Notes: a model not told the origin generated them from the letters alone. 64,000 nucleotides of DNA from Trichopria drosophilae (GCA_030407085.1 CM059583.1:26324001-26388000); one strand, 5' to 3'. Shown: positions 23,466-37,419, counted from the first letter of the stretch. Made by a program: numbers and translations.

Positions 23466-25585
23466 TTATGCAGTTAGGACATACAACCTTAGAAGTAGGT
23501 GAAGCAGATGCTCTGTTCCAAAATGAAATAGTTACCTGACCTATGGGTATATAGTAATGACGACCATAAAATGTTATGGCAATCGTATTATAGTTGTATG
23601 AACTATTTAAATAGATAATTCCCCGATAGAACATGAATTTATTCGCACATGAAATTATCAACTAATCATGGATAACACGGAACTCGATGGCATACAAATA
23701 GCAAAGGAATATAATACATGCTGCATAATCTCTGCATTTCACTGTCCGTGTATATATTTATGTACCAAACGACCCAAATTTGAACATAAATATGCCCACG
23801 TAAATTCAGCCGATAATAATGCTGAAACTGCATAACCTGATACATCGATGCAATATATACTTATAGATCGCATTTGGAATACACACACAAACACGCATGA
23901 ACGCACTTTGGTATATTGATGTGTGTAGACAGCGCGCCGACCTGAGATTTTGTCATAAGTTGCACGAATATTTATTTTAGATGGGCGATAGATTTCTTTG
24001 GGCAAGTCTCACGTCGAAAAATCTTACTAAGCAATTGTTATTAGTTCATGTTTTCGGATGCCATAACAGGTCGTAAGTGGTTGCAAGGGAAATAAGTAGC
24101 GATTTCCGAATTACGAATGAACTTATGCAAATTGCATTCAGAATCTTTGGACGCCTGTGTACTTGGAAGGGAAATGGTACAGCATTGCTCTACCGCTATC
24201 TGCCTTCAATTTAATTATTATGGATCCTCAGTAAAATTTTTTCTTGTGATATGACCATATATGTATAAACAATTGTGATTTAATACCTTTTACCTTTACC
24301 TTTTTTATATAACAAACAACAACGTTCACATGTGCAAATTTTACGCAAATTCTTCTTCTTCTTCAATTTATTAAGCTTGATTACCTTAAAAACTATACTT
24401 AACACATCTATACAGGAATCATCGCACATGTATGGAGTGAATTGTAAGGGAATAGTTGCGACAACTACAAATATAGTCTGAGGTGAGACCATAAATAGAG
24501 ATAAGTTTCAGAGATAAAAAATAGATTTTTACAAGATTTGTAAAGTCTTTGAGAGATAATTTAGTGATCTCGGAGAGATGACCACGGGATTTTACAATGA
24601 TTTCTGCAAGATGTTTGGGAGATAACCCGGTGACGTAATGAAAAAGAGGAAAATTTCTACACTTTATAAATAGAAGCACGAAACATACTGATGGAAAAAA
24701 CGCTGCATCGAAATTATTGCATTATGTTTGACCAAATTAATGTGGAAGATTTGAAAATTGTAACCTGCCGCAACTCCTGGCACGTCGATCCTCCCACTAC
24801 TGTGCTGGAATTCTGAAAAAAATGAATATTTCCGAGAAATAAGTTGAAAATCCACAAAATCCCGCTTAAAGAGCACATAGAGGTTATATTTTATTTTTTT
24901 CAAAAGAGATTTTCAATTCAACATTCTGTTTACGAAGGTTGGACCGAAATTGTCAAAAAATAATCTGCCGGTTTGATGTTGGATTGGACTCGCAATTTGT
25001 AATCGCGGTTGCTCACGTTTTTTGTTTTAAATGGAAGAAGCGAAATTTTTGACAGTTTATATCGAATCTCCGCAAAGAGTTGATTGAAGTGAAACGTTCT
25101 TTTACAATAAATAAAATAAAACGTCTATGTGCACTTTAAGGCTGTTTTCGTGAATTTATTTTTAATTGATTTTTTGTGAGTATTCATTTGGTTTTTTTCA
25201 GAATTCCCAGAAAAAATGGATGCGTTGATGAACCACGAGATGAGGCAGCTTAGAATCTTTAAACTGGTGATCTACTGTATTGATTTCATCGGAATTGTTG
25301 CTTACGCTTTCTCCAGTGACCGTCGATATAATGCAGAAATTTCGATGCTCGTGTTTTTCGACTATTTTATTTTGTTCCACCTTTTATAAATCATATAATG
25401 TTTCCTCCCTTTCATAAATATCTTATATGGAAACGGCATGGCTCGTTCCGTCTCATAAGTGAGATGTCAGCGAGACTGATGAATGTGAGTTCTCTCAAAG
25501 ATCTTTCTAATTATATGCATCATGGGGTATATAATAAGTGAAAATTTCATATAAAATAACAGGGAACTTGGAATACAACATTTGT
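23466..25585. other. Unassigned AT-rich sequence
   Basis: Frames up to 88 aa, all without domains and mostly overlapping. No repeat is recognised. Confidence 0.4.
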
Positions 25586-25660
25586 TGCACACCAAGGTAC
25601 TATCCTGGATTCTTTCGATTGTAGGTCGAATGTTCTACCAACTGAGCTATTTATGATTAT
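25586..25660 (-). ncRNA. tRNA-like remnant (SINE head or tRNA pseudogene)
   Basis: On the minus strand TAGCTCAGTTGG (complement of 25638-25649) is a perfect A box. It is followed by a 5-bp TTCGA/TCGAA anticodon-like stem with a CCTACAA loop, and by a 5-bp T-arm-like stem CCAGG/CTTGG. The T loop (ATAGTAC) has lost the TTCGA signature, residue 33 is C rather than T, and no acceptor stem forms, so it is not a functional tRNA gene. Confidence 0.5.
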
Positions 25661-26839
25661 TATTATAAAGTCTCCTCCTCTCATTTGTGTTTGAACCGGA
25701 TCTGGATGCGAATGAGTCATGTGCAATAATATGAAAAATGTGGATCAGATGTAGTTTTTTCACAAACAGAAGAAACATACGTAGGAGAAACATTTTGTAA
25801 CTTGAATTTCATACAGACTAATAAAAGGCTTTATAGTTATTTCGTAGCTTATTTCCTACACTGCGTTCAGAAATATGTAATTTTTTTGGGAAGGAAACAA
25901 AGACCACAGATAATTTTGGAAAAAAATTGTATAATGAATTTCGTAAATGGCATGTAAATTTATCCACAAGAAGAGTTTTGTGAAGAGTAAAACAAGTATA
26001 TGACGAGTAAGAACTTGATTGACACTATGAGACCAGTTCTTGAATATGTCCTTTATTGGAAATAGTACATTACATCCAGGGCCTCATTGCCGCGAGGGCA
26101 ATGAAGGTATCGAGAAGTGCAAAGAAAAAGGCCGGCGGGCAGAAAAATGCTCGAATGCCTGTTCAACATGCACCTATAAATATTTCCCCTATCAAAAAAG
26201 TTTATTGAAAGACATCATCCAAAATACTTAAAAGGTTTAGGGTATTGGAATTTCTGAAAATGAATGGATGAGACTTTATACGAATATAAGACTCAAGTAT
26301 TTTATCCACGGCTCGTTCAGGAGGAAGTTGCATTTCCAGTTATTTTATTGTTAGGCAACCATGCTTCGCACATAACTTATTCTATTACAATTCGCGGACA
26401 AAACTGATGTTTGATGGGATCGTCAATTAGAAAAGGAAAAGAAAAATCAAGGCATGGAAACTAAACTAAAAGAAGACACCAGGAAGAAAATAAATTATAA
26501 TAGCAGAAGAAGAACAAAGAAGATTACAACGATTTTTTTATTATTTTTTTTCAAAATGTCAAAACAAAGTTATCTTTTAAAGATCAATGCAAATCTATAA
26601 AGACCAATGTAAATGTTATTATATAAATATATAGTATACAAAAACATATAAATATGAAAATATAAAAAATTGCAATCTTAGCAATAGGGTAGGATATTAA
26701 GGTCATCCTTGTCACAACCGTCCCATAATAGTCCTTATACTCAATCCATTTATTTTTTCAGAAATCATTACAAATACTTCCGTGTTCTTAAAACAAAATA
26801 CCAAAAAGTAAAACTTCAATTTTAATCAAACCTAGTTAC
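25661..26839. other. Unassigned sequence
   Basis: A 63-aa Cys-containing frame at 26040-26231 shows no known cysteine framework. Nothing else is supported. Confidence 0.4.
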
Positions 26840-27480
26840 ACTATTTGAAATTTTGTGGGAGAACGAAAATCGATGCCGGCGATGCATCAAGTCGAACCTC
26901 GGTGCACCTTACCCGCAACCAGTGTTTGCCAATCTCTGGGCTGCGAGGCGACCTGTAAATCCCGCGAATTGCCCATTGAGCTGGTGGACCCGGGCTATTA
27001 TTGCCATCACCGGGGATACTAAATGACGTCGGTGGAGAGCGCTTAGTCGAACTAAGGACGGCATAAAGTTGCGTGTACGAAAATGAATGTTTGCCGGAAT
27101 TTATTATTGCCTGGTCCGCGTCGTAATTCAAAGTCCGGTTGGCGTTATCTTCATCAGCGAGAAGCACCGGCCCAGAGCGCCGCGTGAGCCCTTCGCCGTC
27201 CTTCCTATATACCTTCATATTAGGAGGCCAGTTCGCGTATCCTCGACGAGCATCCGAGGGATAAGTGTGTTCTAGGGACTTGTGGACACCCTCGTCCCTA
27301 CCCTATACATATACCTGCTGACTGCCATCTCTGGCGAAGCGCCTCAGGAGCGAGTAATTCAATTACTGGACGCTTTCGACTTTGTATGCATTTTGCTGGC
27401 ATCGATTATCACCCGGTGGCGCAGCGTCAAAATATCCCGTGCGACCATGAATTATCGTCCAACGATAACGAGACCGAAAC
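26840..27480. promoter_or_regulatory. GC-rich island
   Basis: Sharp GC rise and frequent CpG between AT-rich flanks. Opposed frames of 125 aa (26841-27218, minus) and 113 aa (27282-27623, plus) exist but show no domain, and long frames are expected in GC-rich DNA. Candidate conserved regulatory element or exon, undecidable here. Confidence 0.3.
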
Positions 27481-30400
27481 GAACTTTCGACCAACGTTCT
27501 AAAAATAATAGCTGGTATTTACATCATTTTGATAGAAGTGACGCAGTGTTGTTAAGAATTAATTGTGGAAAAAGTTTGTTTAATATTGCAGGCGTAAAAG
27601 TCGACTTTGCGCCCTCCAATTAAATCTTCGGGGGCAAATCATCGGACCTCATCCCTGTCGTGTTAAAAAATATCGTATGAAATATCAATCTCCTCAAGTA
27701 TGATTTCTTACGCTCTGGCACTCGTCGGGGATTGTTAGTTGTGTCCTTGTTCCATAATACACTATTTGATATGTGATTAAAAAAAATTAATACTCCGACT
27801 GTCAATTATAGGTTATTATCTCGGATTTTCCTTTCTTCGTAATTGGCAACAGCTCTCACAATCTGAATATCCAATGAATCCCTTCACGAAAAATGATTTA
27901 ATTAGGTAACTTGTCTGATCTCCAGATACGGAATCGGTTTGGACACCTTATTAATTGTCAAATTATACTATTCATACAAACAAGAACATTGTCGGTTGCT
28001 CTAATTAATTTACCGTGTTGAGCACATAGCACTAAGCGAATGTTTACAACAACTTATCACTCTAACACCTCACTCAAATATCTTTTCTCTTGAATTTAAA
28101 GGGAAATAGAAGATTGGGGACCACATACTTGGTTTTAGAAAATTTGTTTTTCTAACCATTTCCTTATTTACCTGAGCCCAAGCCAATAAATTGACTACGA
28201 CATCTAGTAGGTGGTTGTATAAACTAAGGAAAGGGGAGTGTTAAGCAATTATGTTGGTGCCATCGAAATTAATCAGTTGTTCATACCAATTCCATACTTG
28301 GAGCCAAGCTTAGGTCTTCTGATCAATACATTTTTTCCCCTATTGATTTATTTTTATTAATCTCTGACTCTTAAGGTCACAAGTATAAACAAATCAAAGT
28401 GGATACTATTTAATTTAATCTGTTGCCACTATTTTCTTCGTTTGGAGAACGTTCTTTAAAATATATCATTGCTTGAAAGTTCTTGGACTTCTTTTATATA
28501 TTTGGACTTCTGTAACAAATTAAATCAGCTTGCATTGATTTTGAGTCTTTCTGCGAGTCTCGGTTAATATATTCTTCAATATGCCTGTTCACCAGCCTGT
28601 TCTGAATTATGATTCAAATTATAATTGTTTTTTAATTGAGATAGAATACAAAAAATCCATTCAACTAAGAGAACTAAATAAAATTCCTAACCTAACAAGA
28701 ACTGTTGTAGTTAACCAGACATTTGCGGACTTTTCTGTGTATTGTTTCCGTATAAAATAGAATTCCTATAAAGCTCCTGTGTTGTTAAAAAATAGAGCTT
28801 CTTGGAAGCTCACAGAATCTTAGAGGAACTTCATTAAGTATATATGATTTTTAACAATTTGAAGTCTCTGCCAACTTATTTTTTAATTCCTACGAAGTTC
28901 CGGTGATCATGGAAAGTTATTTTAGTTGTCTTAAAAAATCGGTGTGCAGCATGGTGCTTTCTTCTGTTCACAATATATACAACGCCCCACTATTAGAGTT
29001 TTATTTTTGCTAAAAGACGTTTTTCTTCTTTATGACTTTCTTTGTCATAGAAAATCATTAGTTTAGTGTTGTAGTTATGTGTTAGTCATTAGTATAGGTT
29101 GCGGACATGGTTTGAGATAACAGATAAAATGTTTACATGTCATGGAGATGGTGTAAACAGATTCAAATTGGGTATTCATTGGTTTCCCGATCTTTGATGG
29201 CAAATTCGGTACCAAATTTTGTAAAGCAAGATGAAAGACTTCGACCTAGTTAATAAATAGATATAACCAATACTGTAAATATACAGTAGGCAGCACAGTG
29301 CGAGTTAATACCTCGAGTTAAAATTATCAAAACATTATCAACTTGTTTTAATACAATTTAGACAATGTAAAGTAGTAAACTAATTGTCAGTAGCTTAATC
29401 TACAATCAACAATAAAAAAATTTGTGTCCGTGATCTTGTACGTCCGTACGTCCCGTTTTTTTGTCTCGCGATAACTCGCGAACGGATAAGCGTATTGACA
29501 TAAATTTTTTTTTTAAATACGCGTCTTGGCATAACTTGCCAATTCTGATTAGATTTTGGCGCAGATCCATCCGTCCATTACTAAAAAAAATTAGCCCCAA
29601 TTAAGTTACTTCGTAGTTTTTTGCATTTATTTTGAAAAATACAAATTTTATTAAAAAATGTTTCAAACAAAAAAGATAGAGCATGAAATTCTCTACAAAA
29701 GGGTTGTATGCATTTTCTTCCTGAAGTCAACGATAATGCCATAAAAACTGGTTTAAAATGTTTATGACTATTGTCTGAAAAAGTATTGAATTTGGTCACC
29801 TCAGCAAAAAATTACCCTATATTTTTTCATCAAATTTCGACGTTTCGACCCCCTACCCCCCAGCGATAGTCTTCGCCAGCCCCTTGGGCGCGGTGATCAC
29901 CTACGGGCTCATAAGTTCTTTTACTCCCTTGATACGACAATAACTATTTCGATATATCTAAAAGATGTCTTATAGTATCTAAAAGATATCCGTCAGAGAT
30001 CTTTCCGACACTTTCAAGATATCTTTGACGAATTATATGTATATATATATATATTGTATATATAAGATCATAATGATACAGACAGTAATTAGTAAAACAA
30101 TAACATATCTATCGAAGCCACTTGGACCTAAATGTGATTGGACCCCCCAATATCGATATAATTTTATAATATAATTGAAAGCTGTTAGTACACGAACGAG
30201 TATTAAAAAATAGCCGACTCTTCACTGCGTCGAAGTTTCTGAGCGAGCGAAGCGAGCGAGGCACCACGCCAACACTAGTTGTATTTTTGAAACTAGTTCA
30301 GAGTATTATTATGACTCATAAAACAATAAATTGCGCCAATAATCAAGATATATAATTGTGTATAGGTCGTGTACCAGACAAAAGTGTTATTTTTCAACAG

Positions 30401-31189
30401 AAATAGGCACAGAATTGAGATGAGATTAGGCACACCTTATTCCTTGGAGTATGTCACTTATTATATCATAAATTACAAGTTCCCAAAGCACGGTGCCATA
30501 ATATTGTTTGCTCCAAAAGTTACAGTTAGAAATTAACGAAAATTCAATTTTTCATAACTTCACTGCAAGCGACTTTGGACGCATGTCATTCTTATTAAGA
30601 TACAGGCACACGTATTTTTCAAGTATCTTTGGCGTTTATAAAGTGCAATTAATCAACCACATGATTTTCAAATGAAAAGAATTCACGTTCCAAAAGTTAC
30701 AGAACATTTGCACGATGTAGTTTATTCAAATTTTATGAGCTTTCGTGTTTCCTATGGATTTTTAATCAACAAGCATGCCAAACAAATAACTGTACCTTGA
30801 AAAGCATACCCTTTTTAGTAAATAGCAATGTTTTATAAATAGTTCTGTACAGCTTATGTAAGTGAATCGTACAATATCGTAAAAATCAAAAGTTCTGTGG
30901 ATTTGCCCATACACCAAATACGTATTTTTTAAGGTTGAGCTGTATGGGATGGTTGCTACTGATTCCATCCAAGTCTCTGGACTAAAATATTTCGTTGATT
31001 TCAAATTTGTATTTAATGTAGCAATAATTCATTTAGCAAAACTTGTATTGCTGTCCTGTGTGATTTTATTTCGTCGCCACCATTTTGTGTCTCTGGATAG
31101 GTAAGTAGGTTTCCCGTTACCAGACATGAAGTTTTCGAGAGTGACGTTTGAGAAGTGTCTACGCCATAAATTTTCGAAGTAAGCGCCGT
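27481..31189. other. Long quiet AT-rich stretch
   Basis: It holds an AT microsatellite (30036-30066) and the 13-mer GCGAAGCGAGCGA within a GCGAGC-rich string (30241-30260). Otherwise I see no feature. Confidence 0.4.
30036..30066. repeat. AT dinucleotide microsatellite
   Basis: Alternating TA run with one interruption. Confidence 0.7.
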
Positions 31190-31740
31190 TACGCGAACGT
31201 TTGCAGGATAGATCGTCTCCATCCAAGTTGAACTGAAATCCATGTCCACTTTTTCTGTTCGCTCCAGACGTTTCTAAACTCGCTGCACCTTCGATAGGCG
31301 CGGTATCCGATTTCCTCGTATCTGGTTCACGCGGGGAGGAATATCTCATCTCCCGCCATTACCCGTCGTCTGATTTATAGCAATCCGTGGAATTTTTAGA
31401 ACGTCTTTCAAAGATTCATCCTATATACCTGCTCAGCTAAATATAATCGAGCTGGATTTTACACGTATAAATAAATATTCCGTAGCCGCGGTTCTTGCGT
31501 GCCTGCCATCGGACCCCGATCTTCTGCCGCGGCGGCGGATCGAGCCTGAAAGATGGCTCCTGGTTTATGAAGATGACAGAAGGAAACTTAGATATGGTAA
31601 TGGGCGTAATCTATGGTGACGGTCGCTCGTGAAGTCGAGTATCCTTCCGAGAGGGAACTGCGGCGCAGGTGATATATTTGTCGGTTTCTGCGCGCTGGCA
31701 CACACCAGAATGAATTGACGAGAATTTCTTTTCGCATTCG
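31190..31740. promoter_or_regulatory. GC-rich island
   Basis: Dense CpG with a peak at 31490-31560 (gccgcggcggcggatcg). No supported frame. One of a series of such islands. Confidence 0.3.
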
Positions 31741-32620
31741 ACGAGGGATTATGCTAAATGAAATTAAGTTCTGTTGAGACTTTGCTTCTTCTTTGTTTAT
31801 TTTCATGCGACGACTTGGCTCGTAAATTTCTAATGCCTAAATAAATAATTGCCCCTGAGTACGTACCAGAATCGAACCGTTGTATCGGATGATTCATATC
31901 ATGAAACTTCCTTTTTTCAAGATATATGAGCAAGTTTAACACGCTGCATACTGATTTCTCAAGTATGATGAATAATAGAGTGTGCAGGAACTCGAAGAAA
32001 TAGTATAAAATATAATCAAAATTCATAATCACAAACTGCGTTTTATAATATAATCATAACTATGGTTACAATCCGGAAATATATAAATATTAGATATGTC
32101 GTTATTAACTATTTAAATATTTTGTTTCTGATGTTTCTGTCTATATTTTTTCGTTTACCCTCAGTTGTACCACGTTCGCACCGACCTGACGCGGAAGATT
32201 GCTTCAGTTTGAGAACTCAATCCAGAGATGGTGCCACTGATCACATAATATTACTTCGGTTGAATTTTGAAATCAATTTTTATTTAGTTTATTAAAAAAC
32301 GGGCTTGTGAATAATCTGTTTCTCTAAATCATTTTATGCGATTGTCATAAAATAAAGTCATTTTTTTGTAGTTGAGTCGTTTACAATAAGGTTCATATTT
32401 TGCGTTTTATGGAAATAATTTTTAACATTTCAAATAGTAATTCTAAATCATGCTAATAGGCCATATATAATAATATGAACTAATTAAGTAAATTATTAAC
32501 TAGTAAATAACGAATGATAAATTTCAGGTAATTTAGAATTTTTCAAAACGAATATTTGCGGGTTTATTTTCGAATTTTTTGATAAAATAATTTTCTATTT
32601 CTTTCTTTTATTTTATTATT
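31741..32620. other. Unassigned AT-rich sequence
   Basis: Nothing supportable is seen on either strand. Confidence 0.4.
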
Positions 32621-32629
32621 TTAATAGCT

Positions 32630-33740
32630 AAATTTGTACATTATTATAGTCAAAATTGTGCTCCGTTTCAAAAGGATGAATAGTTAAACCAGTGTAATAT
32701 TTCTCATCACCCCATACGATGTTAATAAGTTCTTTTACGTGTTTCAAGTCTTTTTTCAGTTTGGCATATGTAAATTTTATCATAAAAAGAATAGGATATT
32801 TGATAAACAACGTTGAATTTTTTTAAGTTGGAAGGAATTGTTATAAGGCTTAATTTCACCAATATTTTTATTTGTCGGTTCGATACTAACCTTATATTTT
32901 CTTCTTTTAGGCAGTTGTAATTTCTCTGTGATTTATTTCACATAATTAATGGCTGAAGTGTTTAAAATCAAGCTGTTCTGAGTAGATTTTTTTCTCCAAA
33001 AAGTTATAGAAATCATGTATTTTTAGCAATTCTATAACGTGTTTAGGATACCCATTTTATAAAATAAAATATTTTTCTTACTAGATCTAAGTTTTTTACC
33101 CTATATCTTATTTCAGAAAGTTTAATTACACGATTAATTAAACTTAATCTCACACTAATTTTATATTGATAAGGGTGATTGGAAGTAAATTGTAAGTAAG
33201 GAGCTACCCAGGTGTCTTTGTGAGACCAGCCTTTGTTTTCTTTCCTAATAACCTGTAAATCAATAAAAGTCGTTCCGATTATTTTCGGAATTGCTATTCT
33301 AATTTTATTAAACTGTTAAGAGTATTTATAATAACTTCTTCATTACTTTTAGGATAAGCTAAGAGTAAATCATCCACATAACTCAAGTAAAAAGGAAGCT
33401 TGAAATGTTACTTATTAATAAGCAATCCTTCCATGAATTCCATAACCAAATTGTAGACAATGGGGGACAAAGGCAAACTATTGGTACTTCGTATACTTGT
33501 TAGTGATATTGTCTATGAAATACCAACATGGTATTATTTAAAACCAATTTTAAACCCTCTTTAAATTTGAAATTATTAGTAAATAGGTAAAATGCTCTAT
33601 TTCGTTTCATTTTCGATCTGTTGTATGTAATATAATTTCTATAGAAACATTGGTAAAGGGGAAAATTACGTCAAGCAACATAATTTTATGATCTAAGGTG
33701 AATTAAAAGATTTAAGTTCTATCCTTAAATAGCAATCTAA
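32630..33740 (-). pseudogene. Penelope-like retroelement (RT + GIY-YIG), broken
   Basis: Read on the minus strand, three reading frames carry in order: an RT palm block LLDVIFPFTNVSIEII (near 33690-33640), the catalytic block LSPIVYNLVMEFMEG and SYVDDLLLAYPK (33470-33360), the post-thumb block FIDLQVIRKENKGW ending in TSNHPYQYK (33280-33170), and RVIKLSEIRYR (near 33120). A GIY-YIG-like block follows, VVYQISYSFYDKIYICQTEK (32810-32750), then HPFETEHNFDYNNVQI (32690-32640). This order, RT then GIY-YIG endonuclease, is diagnostic of EN+ Penelope-like elements, which reverse-transcribe their RNA at nicked target DNA. Frames change several times and internal stops are present; YIG reads YIC. It is an inactive copy. 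Full-length ends are not visible. Confidence 0.85.
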
Positions 33741-35050
33741 AATATATGAAGACGTTTTCCTATAACATTACTATATATCATGAAAAGGTGTACATATAGT
33801 TATAGTCGTATACAGGTACAGTTATAGTCATATGTAAGTTAGAACAAACTTCAGTTACCCTAATTTATTTTGGTATATTGTCTGTATATTACTATACCAT
33901 AATATTACGCAGTAAAAATATTATGCCAAAAAAAAAGCATGTATAAACTTTCGAATCATGAAATAAATGTATTGTTTGTACCTGTAAATTTTGATATTGT
34001 GAAACACTGAACGCTCCCACTCTCATAAAGTTTTCCAAAAAATACAAATACTTAAGGTTAGGTTAGGTTATGTTAGGTTTGTTTACCATTGTTACCGGTT
34101 GGCGTGATGATTGTAATATTTATGAATATTTATATGGAATTGCCCACACTATTAAGGTATGAAAAGATATTGATATAAAAATTCTCGTGGTTCAACGTAG
34201 TAAATACTGTAGTGACTTTCAAAGAAGTTCTTTTTTTTTAAACATATCAGTAACTACGTGATTCTTCGCGAATAGCTTCCGTTTACCAAGATTCCCAATA
34301 TTCTGGCAGCCAATAAAGTGGGCAGGTCAAATATGTGCACTTTTCGATTTTCAAAAAAACTTATTGGGTAACAAGCAACTTTTTGGTTTAATTTAATGAT
34401 AATTATATAAAAAACTATACATAAATTGTTATAAACTGAAGGTTAACATAAACGCCACCTGCGTGCAACATGTCGAATTAACGAGGTAATAAAAATCACT
34501 AACAGCAAACTGATTTTCTTAAGTTCTTTAATAATTATTCGCAAAATTAAATGTTCCCATTTTACTACTAATTTGGTGAAAGTTTCCTAAAGCGATACTC
34601 GTCTGTTTCCGATTCCATGATAATATTAACAATCTGATTCTTTTTTTTCTTTTGGGAATAAAGTTAAGAATCCGATTTTACAGTTCTCCTCCAAAAATGC
34701 TTTTGGTACGCAGTAAAGTCTATATTTTCTATGGTTTCTCTTGTCGATTTCGAGGAAACTCACTCAAAGCTTTTCAAAGGTTTACAATGATGATTCAATA
34801 AATTAAATTTCAACATATATAAACATGTTACAGAGAATTATTAGCACCCGCCTAAAAATAACATGAGAAAATTAAAAATAAACATCACTTCCATTGTATA
34901 AATTATGACTAAATATTGGCTAACTTGTTCAATTGATAGTTTATGGAAAATTAAAAGATTACAAGAAAATATTGTGTCCTCTGCCATCTCTGGCGCAATA
35001 AGACCTAGGTCATCTTAGAAATGTAATAATCTGGCCAGTTTAAAAAAATT
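33741..35050. other. AT-rich sequence with pentamer run
   Basis: Apart from the pentamers at 34055-34079 I see nothing assignable. Upstream parts of the Penelope-like copy may extend a little beyond 33740. Confidence 0.35.
34055..34079 (+). repeat. Interstitial (AGGTT)5, insect-telomere-type pentamer
   Basis: Five 5-bp units in a row, the fourth changed to ATGTT. This is a permutation of the insect telomere repeat TTAGG. Short runs of this pentamer also occur away from telomeres, so no telomere is implied. Confidence 0.7.
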
Positions 35051-35051
35051 A

Positions 35052-35179
35052 CACTGTAAAAATAAGGTGTCTCAAAGAGTCTTACTTTCAAAGAGTGAGA
35101 AACCAACCAATGTGTCCTATTTTAAGAGATTGTCTTTCTCTTGAAAAGAGACACTTGGAGACATTTTGTTTTTGCAGTG
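35052..35179. mobile_element. MITE, 128 bp
   Basis: The ends CACTGTAAAAATAAGGTGTC and, inverted, CACTGCAAAAACAAAATGTC match at most positions. The interior continues pairing (ctcaaagag with ctcttgaaaagag). It is non-coding and hairpin-forming. Confidence 0.65.
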
Positions 35180-35479
35180 AAAATATAACAATTTCGTGGA
35201 TCGTATTTATATATGCTTTTTAGGCAGATTTTATAATAGTTTTGACGGAGTTTCAAGATAGAATTACTTAGAATATTTAACTTGAATTACGTAATTAGTA
35301 TTTGTCCAGTTTTTAGTCCATAATTAAGATGCTATTATTTACATGTTTTCTTCTTCACAGATAACCTAAAAGTTGGATGTATTTTTATACTGTTACTGCG
35401 CAGTTTTTATCTATTTTTTGTACTGTATTAACTATGACTTTTTAAAGCCTAATTTTTACTAAGAAATAGTATAATGTAT

Positions 35480-35720
35480 CTAGAGCGCAAAGGAGGACCC
35501 CGAGGACTGCAACTAGGGGCTTGTCTCCGATTCATTCATTCTCGCCGGTGTTATACACGATATTTTTTGTCACACCTGTACATAAAAAACTACGCCTTTA
35601 CAATGTCGGTGCAGTACGTGGCGGGTGCGGAATCGTGAAAAAGGAGAAGGGGGCGCGAATTCGCGAAAAGCGACCGCCGGATCCTAGAAGGCAGACGCGC
35701 TAAATAAGTTTCACATCGCA
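35480..35720. promoter_or_regulatory. GC-rich island
   Basis: GC- and CpG-rich 240 bp (gggggcgcgaattcgcg at 35649-35665 is partly palindromic). The 60-aa frame has no domain. Confidence 0.3.
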
Positions 35721-37419
35721 CGCTTTAGCGGTATACAAAGACGTGGTTTTTGCGCTGGTGCGAAAAAAATATATTTTTTTTCATTCAACACGATTACTTC
35801 GTCATCTTTTAATACGAGTGTAATCCTCATCATCACTGTTATTGTTATTGTTGTTGTCAATATTTTCATCAATTACTTCGTCAGAGTTCATGTGTTCAGC
35901 ATGAGTAGATAGGTTTCCTTCATAATTTCCGATAAATGCACGATAATTTCAATCGATTTTATTAACGTCTGGTCCACTCTCAGTAGAAAACATACATTTA
36001 AAACCCGTTTACATTACTATATCTCCCTGCAACTTTTAACAAATAATTTTGATAAGTTCATCACTAGACAATTACAGGATACTGTTTGATTATGTTATTC
36101 ACTGATGCTAACAAGTAAAAACAAGTCGAACGTCCATTAAATTCAACCCAAGAGTTCTCACACCTCAGGTTTTTTTTCTAATATCAATTTAGCGGTGTCT
36201 CTCGGTTATTTTAACCCTTTAAGGACGAGATGGTCATATTTTACATATTTTCAATGCCGTATTTCTTTATTATTGGGTTAGCAAAAAAAAATTGGTAAAA
36301 CCAAGAACAAAAAATTGGGGAAAGGCTTTTCATTTTATAAGCCAGTATTAAAAATTAATAACAAAATATAAACACCAAGAGAAGAGAACAAATGAGAAAA
36401 AAAATATTTTCGATTTTCAATTTTGGTATTTCAAATAATAATGAAATCAAGAATGATATCTCAAATATATTAAATATTTTTGTTGTTTATAACAGTATCG
36501 AAGTTAAACGAAACTTCGCACTCATTTTAGAATTGTAATTTGTCTTTTTTTCAATACTCTGCTTTAATGAGTTAATGGCATCAATTATTTTAATACTTTG
36601 TTCGAGTTCCTTGAAGTTTCAATCAGGGACGCCATTTTCGTTGGAATTTAATGATGGTAACTTTTAAAAGAGAGGCCTCTCGATCGCATACATCATATCA
36701 TTCTGAGGGACATTTTTAGGAGATACAGAGGACGTCCAAATATCCGCGTCAATCGTCCAGTTATAATTCTCAGGACATTCTCAGTAAGTTAACAATATGA
36801 TAAAAGCAGACATATAGATGTCTTGAGGAGCTCCTGAGTATATCTTCTAACATATGATGTATAGAAAACGATTCATGATGTATCATAAAAGCAGGTTGTG
36901 TTATGATTCCATCAACATTCATTAAATCTTAATATTAATTATTAAGCTCTTCCGATGTGGAGAATCCAGTGTAATAGTGGAATGATGTTTGCAGTCTCCA
37001 AAGGAACGCAATCGTCAATTGATGAATATGTACACTCTATTGAGATTAGGAAAAGTAGAATATTTCATTCAATCTGTTATAAAAATGGAAATTGAAAAAT
37101 TGTTTCTTTGATTCCTTTATGATATTCTAACATGTGATGGCCATTAAAGGTGTGAAGATTCTTTCCTTCCTCCTGGATCATACTTTCTACGCATCCAGAC
37201 TACGTACTTCTATTAAAGCATACTTATCTTTAAGTTCTATTTGGTACGTTCTACGGCCTGATGTACAGAGCACACATCCTAAAGAAATAGTATAATAGTC
37301 AATTTTTCCATTTGTACCAATCTCTGACATGTAATAACATTCAACGGAAGAATTATACCGCACGTATCCTCCATAATTCTTGTCAACAATATTCAAGTAA
37401 ATACATGGACTTTCCTGTC
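35721..37419. other. AT-rich sequence with dispersed-repeat copy 2
   Basis: 36765-36840 is a diverged copy of 8806-8912. TTAACCCTTTAAGGACG at 36212-36228 looks like a solitary piggyBac-type end. No gene is seen. Confidence 0.4.
36765..36840 (+). repeat. Dispersed repeat, copy 2
   Basis: It shares ctcaggacattctcagta and the following taataaaagc-type and gagctcctgag-type blocks with 8806-8912. Confidence 0.5.

Noticed and set aside
25586..25660. Functional tRNA gene
   Set aside because: No acceptor stem forms, the T loop lacks TTCGA and position 33 is not T.
34055..34079. Telomere or chromosome end
   Set aside because: Only 25 bp of pentamers with ordinary sequence and transposons on both sides.
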